A stretch of DNA of 64,000 bases. Origin: Rhodospirillales bacterium BBD 1991-14. GTDB lineage: Bacteria; Pseudomonadota; Alphaproteobacteria; Kiloniellales; Kiloniellaceae. Where the stretch lies: positions 229,152-293,151 of the forward strand of contig LYSY01000006.1 in assembly GCA_001657395.1 (NCBI GenBank), read 5' to 3'. The translations under genes and the position numbers were made by a program. Below, piece by piece: positions 1-8,026 of the stretch (its first letter is position 1; each line of letters opens with the position of its first letter). Under the pieces are notes generated by a model. The model was given only the letters and a program-made list of their open reading frames with translations. It was not told the DNA's origin and ran no database searches.

Positions 1-67
1 TCGTTTCCGAGGCACTCCTGTTCCACGGCCTTGGTTCCAGCGCCGGCTGCTGGCTGCCACCCGGCGT

Positions 68-93
68 CCGGGCATGGCCGGAGTGATGCCCGG
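68..93. terminator. Hairpin after the hydroxyproline epimerase gene
   Basis: A perfect 8-bp stem (CCGGGCAT at 68-75, ATGCCCGG at 86-93) with a 10-nt loop lies 3 bases beyond the stop codon of the minus-strand epimerase gene. There is no T-tract on either side, so it may be a processing or Rho-assisted stem rather than a full intrinsic terminator. Nothing else could be recognised in bases 1-96. Confidence 0.45.
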
Positions 94-96
94 CGA

Positions 97-1119
97 TTAC
101 ACCACCTGGAAGCCGTGGGCGTAGGGGTCGCGGTCGTCGATTGTGATGGTGTTGAGACCGGTCATACGTGCCCAGCCTTCGATGGAGGGGACGATGGCGG
201 CATGGTTGCCGACCTTGGTCTCCCCTTCGATGCGCCCGGTGAAGAGGCTGCCGATGATGCTCTCGTGCACGAAGCGCTGACCGGTCTTCAGGCGGCCCTT
301 GGCGTGAAGCTGGGCCATGCGGGCCGAGGTGCCGGTGCCGCAGGGGCTGCGGTCGATGGCCTTGTCGCCGTAGAAGACCGCGTTGCGCGCGTCCGCTTCG
401 GGTTTGGTGGGCGCGCCGGTCCAGAGTATGTGGCTGACGCCGCGGATCGTCGGGTCCTCGGGGTGAACCATTTCCACCGCATCGTTCAGCGCCCGGCGCA
501 GGAGCGGGGAAAAGCGCAGGATGTCGCCGGCGCCGAGCTGCGCGAGATCCTCGTAGCCGGGCTGCGGTTCCACGATGGCGTAGAAGTTGCCGCCGTAGGC
601 GATGTCGACGCTGAGCGGGCCAAGGCCGGGGCAGTCCACGGTCACGGCCTCGGCGGCCAGGTAGGCACCGACGTTGGTCAGCCTTACCGACTCGACATAG
701 CCGGCCCGGAGGTCGTAGCGCGCCTCGACCGGGCCCGCGGGGGTATCGAGCATCAGGCGTCCCGCTTCGCGCGGCTGCACCAGTCCGCGTTCGACCGCGA
801 AGGTCACCGTGCCGATGGTTCCGTGCCCGCACATCGGCAGGCAGCCGCTGGTCTCGATGTAGAGCACGCCGACGTCGCAGTCCTCGCGCGTCGCCGGATA
901 GAGGATGGCGCCGGACATCATGTCGTGGCCGCGCGGCTCGAACATCAGGCCGGTGCGGATCCAGTCGTAGCGGGCGAGAAAGTCCTGCCGCCGCGCGCTC
1001 ATGCTGGACCCCTCCAGCGCCGGGCCGCCGCCGGCGACCAGCCGCACCGGGTTGCCGCAGGTGTGTCCGTCGATGCAGAAAAAGGTGTTGGGCTTCACCG
1101 GCCCGGGTGCCCCGCTCAT
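97..1119 (-). CDS. Proline racemase family protein, probable 4-hydroxyproline 2-epimerase
   Basis: A 340-residue cofactor-independent racemase/epimerase. Both catalytic cysteines are present: C97 in MCGHGT and about C260 in SPCGTGT. The second Cys separates racemases and epimerases from the 3-hydroxyproline dehydratases, which carry Thr there. The opening FFCIDGHTCGNPVRLVAGG and the EPRGHDMMSG stretch resemble 4-hydroxyproline epimerases, which convert trans-4-hydroxy-L-proline to cis-4-hydroxy-D-proline in hydroxyproline catabolism. I chose the ATG at 1119 because it directly precedes the conserved core; an upstream in-frame start at 1188 would add a low-complexity leader. The gene is divergent from the GMC oxidoreductase gene. 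None of the usual partners (D-hydroxyproline dehydrogenase, HypD) is adjacent, so the substrate is inferred from family resemblance only; proline racemase is the alternative. Confidence 0.85.
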   Translation of the reverse strand: MSGAPGPVKPNTFFCIDGHTCGNPVRLVAGGGPALEGSSMSARRQDFLARYDWIRTGLMFEPRGHDMMSGAILYPATREDCDVGVLYIETSGCLPMCGHGTIGTVTFAVERGLVQPREAGRLMLDTPAGPVEARYDLRAGYVESVRLTNVGAYLAAEAVTVDCPGLGPLSVDIAYGGNFYAIVEPQPGYEDLAQLGAGDILRFSPLLRRALNDAVEMVHPEDPTIRGVSHILWTGAPTKPEADARNAVFYGDKAIDRSPCGTGTSARMAQLHAKGRLKTGQRFVHESIIGSLFTGRIEGETKVGNHAAIVPSIEGWARMTGLNTITIDDRDPYAHGFQVV

Positions 1120-1256
1120 GGGTGCCGAGTATCGGCCCCGCCCTGCCCTTTGGCAATGCCGGCAACCGGGGCGTGGCGTCACGGTCATGACACTGGATTT
1201 GCACAGTGCTGCGGCGGTTACATGCGCTCTGGCATTTCAGGGGCAGCAAGGCGCAG

Positions 1257-2957
1257 ATGGCCGAAACGTTCGACGACCTGCAATCGGTCCTGCTCGAGAC
1301 CACGCCGGAGCGGATCGCGTCCCTCCCAGTGGATGCCATTGTCGTTGGTGGCGGGGCGGCCGGCGGCCTGGCCTCGCTGCTGCTTTGCGAGGCGGGCCTA
1401 CAGGTCCTCACCCTCGATGCCGGCGTCCGGAAAGGCTTTCTCCAGGCACCCTATTCACGGGCGCTGTCGGCGGTCGTGACCCGCGTCGCAACGCCCGAGA
1501 TGTTCGAACGCCTACCGCTGAGCGTCTCCAACCTGGGGCGCAAGGCCCTGCGCCTGGCCGGACGGCTGCGTCAGCCCGTACAGTCGCGCTGTTTTGCCTG
1601 GGAGCTGCAGCCGGACTGTCTGGTCGACGACCGCGACAACCCCTATGTCTCCGATCCTGACGGCCCGTTCTGCTGGTTTCGGTCCCGCCAGCTTGGCGGG
1701 CGCATGATCGTGCCGGGTCACGGGCGTCAGTACTACAGACTGAGCGCCGCCGACCTCCACCCGCGGGATGGCTTGAGCCCGCCCTGGCCGGTGACCGCCG
1801 AAGACCTGGCGCCCTGGTATGCGCTGGTCGAGCGCCGGCTGGGGCTGCGTGGCCGCCGGGAAGGCCATCCCTGGGTGCCGGACAGCGAGATCGCTCAGGC
1901 GATCGAGCCGACGCCGGCTGAGGCCGATCTGATGACGGCGATCATCCGCCGCTGGCCGCATCTGCACCCCATCTCCGGCCGCTTTGCCCCACCGCTGGCG
2001 TCTCTGGCCCTGGCGGCGCGCAGCGGCCGGCTGACCTGCCGCCAGGGGGCCGTCGTGCGTCAGATCCATGTGGACGGCGCGGGCGCGGTCTGCGGGGTCA
2101 GCTTCGTCGACGATGCCAGCGGCGCAGAGCTCCGCGTCGAGGCGCCACTGGTGTTCCTCTGCGCGTCGACGCTGGAGTCGACGCGCCTTCTGATGCTGTC
2201 GCGTTCTCCACGGCATCCGGAAGGCCTTGGGGGTGCATCGGGCGCTCTCGGCCGCAACCTCATGGACCACGTGGTCATGAGCGGGCGCGGCTTCGGGCCC
2301 GCGTTGCCGGGTGGCCGCGCGACCTTCGTCGACGGCCGCAGCGTCTACGTTCCGCGCTTCGACCTGCAGGGGGGAGAGGATGGTCAGGCGCAAGGGGCGG
2401 GGCGCGGCTTCGGCGTTCAGCTCTACCGGATGTCCAAGGGCGCCGATGCTTCGTTCTTTCAGGCGGTGGCCTTTGCCGAGATGACACCGCGCCCGGAGAA
2501 CCGCATCGCGCTCGACGGCAGGGTGAGGGACCGCTGGGGCGTGCCGGCGCTTTCGATCCGCTGCCGCCATAGCGCGCAGGAGATCGACCAGGCCCGGCGG
2601 CAGTCGGCGGCCTTGCAGGCCATTGCAGATGTCCTTGGTGTGACCTTATCGGACCTGAACACCCAATCGACCCCGCCCGGTATGGCGATCCATGAATGCG
2701 GTACGGCCCGCATGGGCAGCACGCCGGAGACCTCCGTGCTCGATCCCTCCAATCAATGCTGGGACGCAAAGGGCCTCTACGTCACCGACGGCGCCTGCTT
2801 TCCGTCGCAGGGCGCGCAGAACCCGACCCTGACCATCATGGCCTTGACGGCCCGGGCCTGCGATCACGCCCTGCGTGACCTGAAGGCGTCAGCAACCGCC
2901 GCTCAGAACGACGGCAGGCCGGCAGTCGGCCAACCCGTCGGCGCCCCGGTCGGATGA
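1257..2957 (+). CDS. GMC family FAD-dependent oxidoreductase
   Basis: The protein opens with a Rossmann FAD-binding motif (VVGGGAAGG) followed by an Asp-ending second strand (LTLDAG). It closes with the GMC C-terminal signature: HECGTARMG, then GLYVTDGACFPS and NPTLTIMALTARA. GMC enzymes oxidise alcohols, sugars or sugar derivatives; the substrate here is unknown. The ATG at 1257 follows an AAGGCG Shine-Dalgarno-like sequence; an upstream GTG at 1206 would add 17 residues. The stop overlaps the start of the following aldo/keto reductase gene in an ATGA, so the two are translationally coupled. A paired oxidase/dehydrogenase and ketone/aldehyde reductase suggests successive redox steps on one metabolite, perhaps a sugar; this is inference. 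Confidence 0.85.
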   Translation: MAETFDDLQSVLLETTPERIASLPVDAIVVGGGAAGGLASLLLCEAGLQVLTLDAGVRKGFLQAPYSRALSAVVTRVATPEMFERLPLSVSNLGRKALRLAGRLRQPVQSRCFAWELQPDCLVDDRDNPYVSDPDGPFCWFRSRQLGGRMIVPGHGRQYYRLSAADLHPRDGLSPPWPVTAEDLAPWYALVERRLGLRGRREGHPWVPDSEIAQAIEPTPAEADLMTAIIRRWPHLHPISGRFAPPLASLALAARSGRLTCRQGAVVRQIHVDGAGAVCGVSFVDDASGAELRVEAPLVFLCASTLESTRLLMLSRSPRHPEGLGGASGALGRNLMDHVVMSGRGFGPALPGGRATFVDGRSVYVPRFDLQGGEDGQAQGAGRGFGVQLYRMSKGADASFFQAVAFAEMTPRPENRIALDGRVRDRWGVPALSIRCRHSAQEIDQARRQSAALQAIADVLGVTLSDLNTQSTPPGMAIHECGTARMGSTPETSVLDPSNQCWDAKGLYVTDGACFPSQGAQNPTLTIMALTARACDHALRDLKASATAAQNDGRPAVGQPVGAPVG

Positions 2958-3982
2958 GGTCGGAGACCTTGAGCGCCTTGTTGGGCAAGGCCTTTGCGGA
3001 CGGCGGGCCCCGGCTCGGCTTCGGCACCGGCGACGTCTATGGGCGGGACCGCGCCGAGGCCTCGCGGCGCCTGATTGACAGCGCGCTCGACCATGGATTC
3101 CGCTACATCGATACGGCCAGGATGTACGGCGACGGCAGCGCGGAATCGGTGATCGGTGCGGCGGTGGCGGGCCGCCGCGACAAGGTCGTGCTGGCCAGCA
3201 AGGTGGGGATCCTGCCCTGGCGCATGCGCAGCGGGCGGCGGATCGCCCACCGCGCGCGGCGCCTTGTCAGAAGGGGGGGCGGCCTTGCCCGGGCTTTGAT
3301 CGCCGCGCCGGAGCCGGCGGCTGCGCTCTTCGGTGCCTTTGGACCCGGTCAGCTGCGCCGCAGCCTGGAGGTGAGCCTGAAAGCGCTGCGCACCGATCAC
3401 CTGGACATCCTGCTGCTGCACGAATGCACGCCGGCCGACGCGTTGCGCGCGGAAACCCAGGACTTCCTCCTCCGCGTGATGCAGGAGGGCAAGGTGCGTC
3501 ATTGCGGGATTGCGACCACGGTGGAGGCGACCACAGAGATCCTCGACCGAAAGCCTGCGGCTATCGAGGTGGTGCAGGGCCCCAGCGATGCGCGGGCGCG
3601 CAATCTGCCCCTCTACCGCAGGGCCTCCGGCAGCCTTGTCGTGACCCACTCGGCGCTGAAGACACTGCTGCCGGAGATCGTCGCACAGGCCGGAGCCGAC
3701 GCGGCCTATGCGGCCCGTTTCGCCGAAGCCACCGGCACGGATGGCGGCGATCCGGCCGCCGTGGCGACCCTGCTGCTCGCCCATGCCCTTCGGGAGAACG
3801 GCGAGGGTGCTGTGCTGTTCTCGACTCTGAAGCCGGACCGCGCGGCCGCCGTCCGCAAGGCGCTCTCGGACGCTTCTTTCTCGCCGGAGCAGTTCTCCGG
3901 TCTGGAGCAGGCCGTTGCCGAACTCCTTCCGATCCAAAGCCCGTCCGAGACCCCGGCTGGACTGGCCTCTCAGGGAGGCTAG
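2954..3982 (+). CDS. Aldo/keto reductase
   Basis: A 342-residue (beta/alpha)8 NAD(P)H-dependent oxidoreductase. Visible AKR hallmarks are GFGTGDVYG at the N-terminus, the catalytic Asp/Tyr region YIDTARMYG, the Lys in VVLASKVG, and the HE dipeptide after DILLLH. The start ATG overlaps the stop of the GMC gene by 4 bases (ATGA), so co-translation is likely. The overall form resembles the aldose-dehydrogenase-like AKRs (D-threo-aldose 1-dehydrogenase or pyridoxal reductase type), but no specific substrate can be assigned. Confidence 0.85.
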   Translation: MRSETLSALLGKAFADGGPRLGFGTGDVYGRDRAEASRRLIDSALDHGFRYIDTARMYGDGSAESVIGAAVAGRRDKVVLASKVGILPWRMRSGRRIAHRARRLVRRGGGLARALIAAPEPAAALFGAFGPGQLRRSLEVSLKALRTDHLDILLLHECTPADALRAETQDFLLRVMQEGKVRHCGIATTVEATTEILDRKPAAIEVVQGPSDARARNLPLYRRASGSLVVTHSALKTLLPEIVAQAGADAAYAARFAEATGTDGGDPAAVATLLLAHALRENGEGAVLFSTLKPDRAAAVRKALSDASFSPEQFSGLEQAVAELLPIQSPSETPAGLASQGG

Positions 3983-4131
3983 GCTCTCCGCAGTTCTGGT
4001 CGGGGGATCAAGGTGGTGGCCGGGAAAAGGGGCGGTCCCGGGCGCCGCTTTTCGGCCCCCCGCGCCTTGGCTGCCTTTGCGCGCCGGGAGGCTTTGCCTG
4101 GCCGTGCGGCGGCGGCTATAGTCGGCCTCTT

Positions 4132-4980
4132 ATGTCGATCGCAACCATGGACAGCCCCGAAATCGTCGCCGACCGCAAAGACCAGGAGAAGGCCGGGGGT
4201 CAGCTTCTGGCCGAGGACGAGCCGCGCCCTTTTGAGCTTTTCAATCTCTCCGGCCGCGCGCCGGTGCTGCTGATCTGCGATCACGCCACCCGCTTCATTC
4301 CGCGCTCTCTGAACGCCCTCGGGCTCGACGAAGCCTGCCTTTCCCGCCATATCGCCTGGGATATCGGCATCGCCGAGGTGACCCGTCGTCTCGCCGAGCG
4401 CCTGGAGGCACCGGCTGTCCTCAGCCACTTTTCGCGCCTGATCGTCGATCCCAACCGTCAGGTGAACAACCCCACCTCGATCCCGGAGATCAGCGACGGT
4501 GTCATCGTGCCCGGCAACCGCGATCTCGATGAGCAGGCTGTCGCGGCCCGTCTGGAAGCCTTCTTCTATCCCTATCATGAGGCGATCGAGCGGCAGTTGG
4601 ACCGGATGATGGCGACGGGGACCGCGCCGGCCCTGATCTCCATGCACAGTTTCACGCCAGTGATGAGGGGCCAGGAGCGGCCTTGGGAGATCGGTATCCT
4701 GTGGAACAAGGACCCGCGCCTGCCCAAGCCGCTGATGGACCGGCTGCGGGCCGATGGCCTGACCGTCGGCGACAACCTGCCTTACTCCGGGGCCGACGAG
4801 CACGGCTACAGCCAGCACGTCCACGGGGACCGCCGGGGCCTGGCCAACGCCCTCATCGAGGTCCGCCAGGATCTGATCGACACCCATCACGGTGCCGCCG
4901 AGTGGGCCGAGCGCCTGGGGCCTGTGCTGGAAGAGGTGCTGCGCGACCCGGAGCTCTACAAGGTGGAGCACTACGGCTGA
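4132..4980 (+). CDS. N-formylglutamate amidohydrolase
   Basis: A 282-residue member of the N-formylglutamate amidohydrolase family, which releases formate and glutamate from N-formyl-L-glutamate, the last step of one histidine degradation route. Supporting segments are LLICDHATRFIP, SHFSRLIVDPNR and LISMHSFTPVMRG, the usual metal- and substrate-binding blocks. The reading frame is open far upstream, but homology begins just after the ATG at 4132 (alternative ATG at 4147), so I trimmed it. The stop overlaps the start of the YbdK-like gene by one base (TGATG). No hut genes are nearby, so this may be the broader-specificity paralogue often found with DUF1244 and GapR genes in Alphaproteobacteria. 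Confidence 0.88.
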   Translation: MSIATMDSPEIVADRKDQEKAGGQLLAEDEPRPFELFNLSGRAPVLLICDHATRFIPRSLNALGLDEACLSRHIAWDIGIAEVTRRLAERLEAPAVLSHFSRLIVDPNRQVNNPTSIPEISDGVIVPGNRDLDEQAVAARLEAFFYPYHEAIERQLDRMMATGTAPALISMHSFTPVMRGQERPWEIGILWNKDPRLPKPLMDRLRADGLTVGDNLPYSGADEHGYSQHVHGDRRGLANALIEVRQDLIDTHHGAAEWAERLGPVLEEVLRDPELYKVEHYG

Positions 4981-6119
4981 TGCGACGCGAGCCTTCCTTC
5001 ACCGTCGGCATCGAAGAGGAATACCTGCTGGTCGACCGCGAGACGCGGGACCTGGTCGTCGACCCGCCGGATGCCCTGATGACCCGCTGCGAGGCGGAGC
5101 TTGCCGAGCGGGTCAGCCCGGAGTTTCTGCAGTCGCAGATCGAGGTCGGCACCTCCAAGAGAGAGACCGTGCGTGAAGCGGCGGAGGAACTGGCGGAGCT
5201 GCGCCGCTGCATCGCCCGCGTGGCTGCGGACTACAACCTTGCCCCCATCGCCGCCTCAACCCATCCCTTTGCCCAGTGGGACGCCCAGAAGCACACCCGC
5301 AAGGAACGCTACGACGAGCTGGCGCGCGACATGCAGGCGGTGGTCCGCCGCCTTCTGATCTGCGGCATGCACGTTCATGTCGGTCTGGACGACGACGAGC
5401 TGCGCATCGATCTGATGCAGCAGATCAGTTACTTCCTGCCGCACCTGCTGGCGCTGTCCACCTCTTCGCCGTTCTGGCGGGGGGAGACGACGGGCCTGAA
5501 GTGTTATCGCCTGTCCGTCTTCGAGGAACTGCCGCGCACCGGCCTGCCGGAGTCCTTCGACAGCTTCGGCGAGTATCAGCGCCATGTCGATGCCATGGTC
5601 AGCGCCGGGCTGATCGAGGATGCCACCAAGATCTGGTGGGACGTGCGGCCCTCGGCGCGATTCCCGACACTGGAGATGCGGGTTGCCGATGTCTGCACCA
5701 GGATCGAGGACGGGGTCACCGTGGCGGCGCTCTACGTCAGCCTGATGCGCATGCTCTATGCCCTGAAGCGCGACAACCAGCGCTGGCGCAAGTACAGCAA
5801 CATGCTGATTCAGGAGAACCGCTGGCGGGCGCAGCGCTACGGCTTCGACGAGGGCCTGGTCGACTTCGGCAAGGGCGAGGTGGTTTCCTATGGGACCCTT
5901 CTTGAGGAGATCATCGGGCTGGTCTCCGAACACGCCGGGGCCCTGAACTGCCTGGAGGAGGTGGCACACGCCCGCGACATCCTGAACCGCGGCACCTCGG
6001 CCCACCGCCAGATTGCCACCTATGACGCGGCGATTGCCGCGGGGGCGGACAAACGCGAGGCTCTGGCCCAGGTGGTGGACTTCCTGATCGCGGAGACCGT
6101 GCCCGGCGAGGCGGCCTGA
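4980..6119 (+). CDS. YbdK-type carboxylate-amine ligase (glutamate-cysteine ligase 2 family)
   Basis: A 379-residue GCS2-family protein, close to the usual YbdK length of about 370. It starts TVGIEEEYLLVDRETRD, containing the ATP/Mg-binding glutamates, and has the histidine-rich CGMHVHVG strand and the LEMRVADVC segment typical of the fold. E. coli YbdK has weak gamma-glutamyl-cysteine ligase activity, but the physiological substrate of most members is unknown. The ATG at 4980 shares its A with the TGA of the upstream formylglutamate hydrolase gene, showing coupling. The pairing of a formylglutamate hydrolase with a glutamate-type ligase suggests a shared glutamate-derived metabolite; that is inference. 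Confidence 0.85.
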   Translation: MRREPSFTVGIEEEYLLVDRETRDLVVDPPDALMTRCEAELAERVSPEFLQSQIEVGTSKRETVREAAEELAELRRCIARVAADYNLAPIAASTHPFAQWDAQKHTRKERYDELARDMQAVVRRLLICGMHVHVGLDDDELRIDLMQQISYFLPHLLALSTSSPFWRGETTGLKCYRLSVFEELPRTGLPESFDSFGEYQRHVDAMVSAGLIEDATKIWWDVRPSARFPTLEMRVADVCTRIEDGVTVAALYVSLMRMLYALKRDNQRWRKYSNMLIQENRWRAQRYGFDEGLVDFGKGEVVSYGTLLEEIIGLVSEHAGALNCLEEVAHARDILNRGTSAHRQIATYDAAIAAGADKREALAQVVDFLIAETVPGEAA

Positions 6120-6216
6120 AGGGCTGGACTTCGGCGCCGCAGTCCCCAGATTCTACTGAAGCATCCAATTCCTTTGGCCCGGGAGAGCCAAAAAAAGAGC
6201 CAGGGAGAGAGCAAGA

Positions 6217-6513
6217 ATGGACGACAAGACCCGCACCGAACTGGAGGCTGCGGCCTTCCGCACACTGGTTTCGCACCTGCGCGAGCGCACGGACGTGCAG
6301 AACATCGACCTGATGAACCTGGCCGGGTTCTGCCGCAACTGCCTGTCCAAGTGGTACCGGGCCGCGGCCGAGGACAAGGGGATCGAGATGGACTACGACT
6401 CGGCGCGGGAGCTGATCTACGGCATGCCCTACGCCGATTGGAAGGCCAAGTACCAAACCGAGGCGACGCCGGAGCAGAAGGCCGCCTTCGAGGCCAGCCA
6501 TAAGCACGGCTGA
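6217..6513 (+). CDS. DUF1244 family protein
   Basis: A 98-residue protein that closely fits DUF1244: the core RTLVSHLRERTDVQNIDLMN, the cysteine-bearing GFCRNCLSKWYRAAAEDKG, and YGMPYADWKAKYQ. The CRNC pair and basic surface suggest metal or nucleic-acid binding, but no function is established. It is preceded by a strong purine-rich Shine-Dalgarno (AGGGAGAGAG). It sits between the formylglutamate hydrolase/YbdK pair and GapR. Confidence 0.9.
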   Translation: MDDKTRTELEAAAFRTLVSHLRERTDVQNIDLMNLAGFCRNCLSKWYRAAAEDKGIEMDYDSARELIYGMPYADWKAKYQTEATPEQKAAFEASHKHG

Positions 6514-6515
6514 CC

Positions 6516-6558
6516 GGTCACAAGCGCCGCTGAGCGGTCTCGCCGCTCTGCGGTGACC
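6516..6558. terminator. Nested stem-loop after the DUF1244 gene
   Basis: Outer arms GGTCAC (6516-6521) and GTGACC (6553-6558) enclose an inner stem GAGCGG (6532-6537) and CCGCTC (6543-6548). It begins 3 bases after the DUF1244 stop. A pyrimidine-rich stretch (CTTTCCCCC) follows about 7 nt later. It probably separates DUF1244 from gapR expression. Confidence 0.45.
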
Positions 6559-6574
6559 TGGGAGCTTTCCCCCG

Positions 6575-6583
6575 TTATCCACA
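6575..6583 (+). promoter_or_regulatory. Consensus DnaA box upstream of gapR
   Basis: The 9-mer TTATCCACA is an exact match to the canonical DnaA-binding box. It lies about 107 bp before the gapR start codon, in the DUF1244-gapR spacer. Such an AT-rich 9-mer is not expected often in DNA this GC-rich. No cluster of further boxes is visible, so this is a possible regulatory DnaA site, not an origin. Confidence 0.45.
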
Positions 6584-6689
6584 GCTTTCCCGCGTTGTCA
6601 GTCCTCCGGCCGCGGTCTAGTCTCGGCGCCCTTCAGCAGGCCTGAATCAGCAGTCTGGATCGGGCGCATCTAGAGGAGTTTGTACGTCT

Positions 6690-6938
6690 ATGGCTGATGT
6701 CGGCGGCATCGGGGCGGATCGGCTGCGGTCTTTCGTTGAGCGGATCGAGCGCCTGGAAGAGGAAAAGGCGGCGTTGACCGCGGACATCCGCGAGGTCTAT
6801 GCCGAGGCGAAGGGCGATGGCTTCGACACCAAGGTGATGCGCCAGGTGGTCCGCCTGCGCAAGATGGACTCCGGCGACCGCCAGGAACAGGAGGCCATCC
6901 TCGACCTCTACAAACAGGCCCTCGGCATGGTGGGTTAG
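6690..6938 (+). CDS. gapR: DUF2312 nucleoid-associated protein, GapR homologue
   Basis: An 82-residue, almost entirely helical protein matching DUF2312. Its segments include LRSFVERIERLEEEKAALTA, IREVYAEAKGDGFDTKVMRQ and VVRLRKMDSGDRQEQEAILD. In Caulobacter, GapR is an essential alphaproteobacterial protein that forms a clamp on overtwisted DNA ahead of replication and transcription and stimulates topoisomerases. The N-terminal coiled coil and basic C-terminal half are intact and the length is as expected. It is followed by a strong intrinsic terminator, so it ends its transcription unit. Confidence 0.92.
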   Translation: MADVGGIGADRLRSFVERIERLEEEKAALTADIREVYAEAKGDGFDTKVMRQVVRLRKMDSGDRQEQEAILDLYKQALGMVG

Positions 6939-6940
6939 GG

Positions 6941-7001
6941 GGTCAGGGTCTTCCCTGACCGAACCTGCCTCTGGTCCGCCGCTCTGGAGGCAGGTCTTTT
7001 C
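6941..7001 (+). terminator. Double hairpin terminator after gapR
   Basis: Two hairpins follow the gapR stop. The first has stem GGTCAGGG (6941-6948) and CCCTGACC (6953-6960) with a 4-nt loop. The second has a perfect 9-bp stem ACCTGCCTC (6963-6971) and GAGGCAGGT (6987-6995) followed by CTTTTCT. The second has the stem plus U-tract form of an intrinsic terminator. Confidence 0.75.
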
Positions 7002-7366
7002 TGTTCGCGCAGCCCGCGGCGGCAACCAGGGAAAAGGCCAGCGGAGCGAAAAGCCAGTTCCGAAGCAGATGCCGGCGGTCGTACAGCGAAGGGTGATCTT
7101 GCGACGCAGAGTGGGCTTTGCTGTCGGCGACGCGGTTGCGCTTCACGGCCATGGTCTGAATGTCCTGGGCTGCCTTTGTGGCGTCTATGATTGAGATATG
7201 AGTTGGGTCGCCGGCAAGATCAACGGCACGGCCCGGCGCGTCTTCACGTTTTGGTGCTTCACGCAACCGGGATCCTCCAACGGCGCTTCCGCCATTGACC
7301 CTGGCGATGTGCCTGCCCGATACTTCTCGCCAAGACCCAAAAGCCGCGGAAAATCGGGAGAGCGGG
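7002..7366. other. Non-coding gap before the hydratase cluster
   Basis: About 365 bases between the gapR terminator and the hydratase beta gene. Open frames exist on both strands but lack good starts and resemble no family known to me. The stretch probably holds the promoter of the hydratase cluster; I could not identify a convincing -35/-10 pair. Confidence 0.4.
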
Positions 7367-7735
7367 ATGCTACGCAGACATCACGACATGGGTGGTTTGG
7401 ATGCCGGACCGGTCGACCCTTTCGGGCCCGGGGCCGAGCACGACTACGCGCCCTGGGAGAAAAAGGTCGACGCCATCCTGCGTCTCGTCAGCGACCGGAA
7501 GCGCCAGATCATGACGGTGGACGAACTGCGCCGCGGCATTGAGGAATTGGGGCCCGGCGTCTACGACGAGCTCAGCTACTACGAACGCTGGATCGCTTCG
7601 GTCACCAATATCCTCATCGAGAAGGGCGTCATCGAGATCGAGGAGCTTGGCCGCCGGATGGCCGAGATCACCGACGCCTGGCCCGCCGGCGGCGTGACCG
7701 AGGCGGAACCGAAAACCGCCGGCGGTTCGTCATGA
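7367..7735 (+). CDS. Nitrile hydratase/thiocyanate hydrolase-like subunit (N-terminal half of NHase beta)
   Basis: A 122-residue protein equivalent to the helical N-terminal half of nitrile hydratase beta. It has the HHDMGGLDAGPV opening (compare the HDMGGMHGFGPV type), then PFGPGAEHDYAPWEKKVDAI and YDELSYYERWIASVTNILIE. Separate genes for the two halves of beta is the arrangement of thiocyanate hydrolase (ScnB/ScnA/ScnC), which converts thiocyanate to carbonyl sulfide and ammonia, and of three-subunit toyocamycin-type hydratases. The ATG at 7367 follows GGGAG; a start at 7295 is open but carries no homology. The gene overlaps the next in an ATGA. By position it corresponds to scnB. Substrate is not proven. 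Confidence 0.8.
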   Translation: MLRRHHDMGGLDAGPVDPFGPGAEHDYAPWEKKVDAILRLVSDRKRQIMTVDELRRGIEELGPGVYDELSYYERWIASVTNILIEKGVIEIEELGRRMAEITDAWPAGGVTEAEPKTAGGSS

Positions 7736-8022
7736 CCGCCCGCTTCGATATCGGAGCCCGGGTTGCGGTGTGCGCGGCCTATCCACCCGGCCATGTGCGT
7801 ACGCCTTTCTTCGTGCGCGGCAAGACCGGCGTGGTGACCGAGATCCTGGGCCCCTACCGCAATCCGGAGGCGCTGGCCTACGGGCGCAGCGGCGATCCGG
7901 CGCTGCCGCTCTACCGCGTTCTGTTCCGGACCGCTGAGCTCTGGGACGGCTACGACGGCGCTTCGGGCGACACCACCGTGGTGGACATCTACGAGAACTG
8001 GCTGAATCCGTCGGAGGCCTGA
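7732..8022 (+). CDS. Nitrile hydratase/thiocyanate hydrolase-like subunit (C-terminal half of NHase beta)
   Basis: A 96-residue SH3-like barrel equal to the C-terminal half of nitrile hydratase beta: FDIGARVAV, then GHVRTPFFVRGKTGVVTE, then PLYRVLFRTAELWDGYDG and TVVDIYENWLNP. In NHases the two conserved arginines of this subunit contact the cysteine-sulfinic/sulfenic ligands of the metal; the RTP and RGK arginines are kept here. It starts inside the stop of the previous gene (ATGA) and ends 4 bases before the alpha/gamma-type gene, so the three subunits are translationally linked. It corresponds to scnA by position and size. Confidence 0.82.
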   Translation: MTARFDIGARVAVCAAYPPGHVRTPFFVRGKTGVVTEILGPYRNPEALAYGRSGDPALPLYRVLFRTAELWDGYDGASGDTTVVDIYENWLNPSEA

Positions 8023-8026
8023 CGTC

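Noticed and set aside
31..1479. A 482-codon plus-strand frame over the hydroxyproline epimerase
   Set aside because: Antisense to a protein with both catalytic Cys motifs; no homology on the plus strand.
6575..6583. Replication origin
   Set aside because: Only one DnaA box, no AT-rich unwinding region, and no dnaA, dnaN or parAB genes nearby.
6943..7266. A 107-codon minus-strand frame after gapR
   Set aside because: It overlaps the gapR terminator hairpin, has no ribosome site and no recognisable domain; more likely non-coding.
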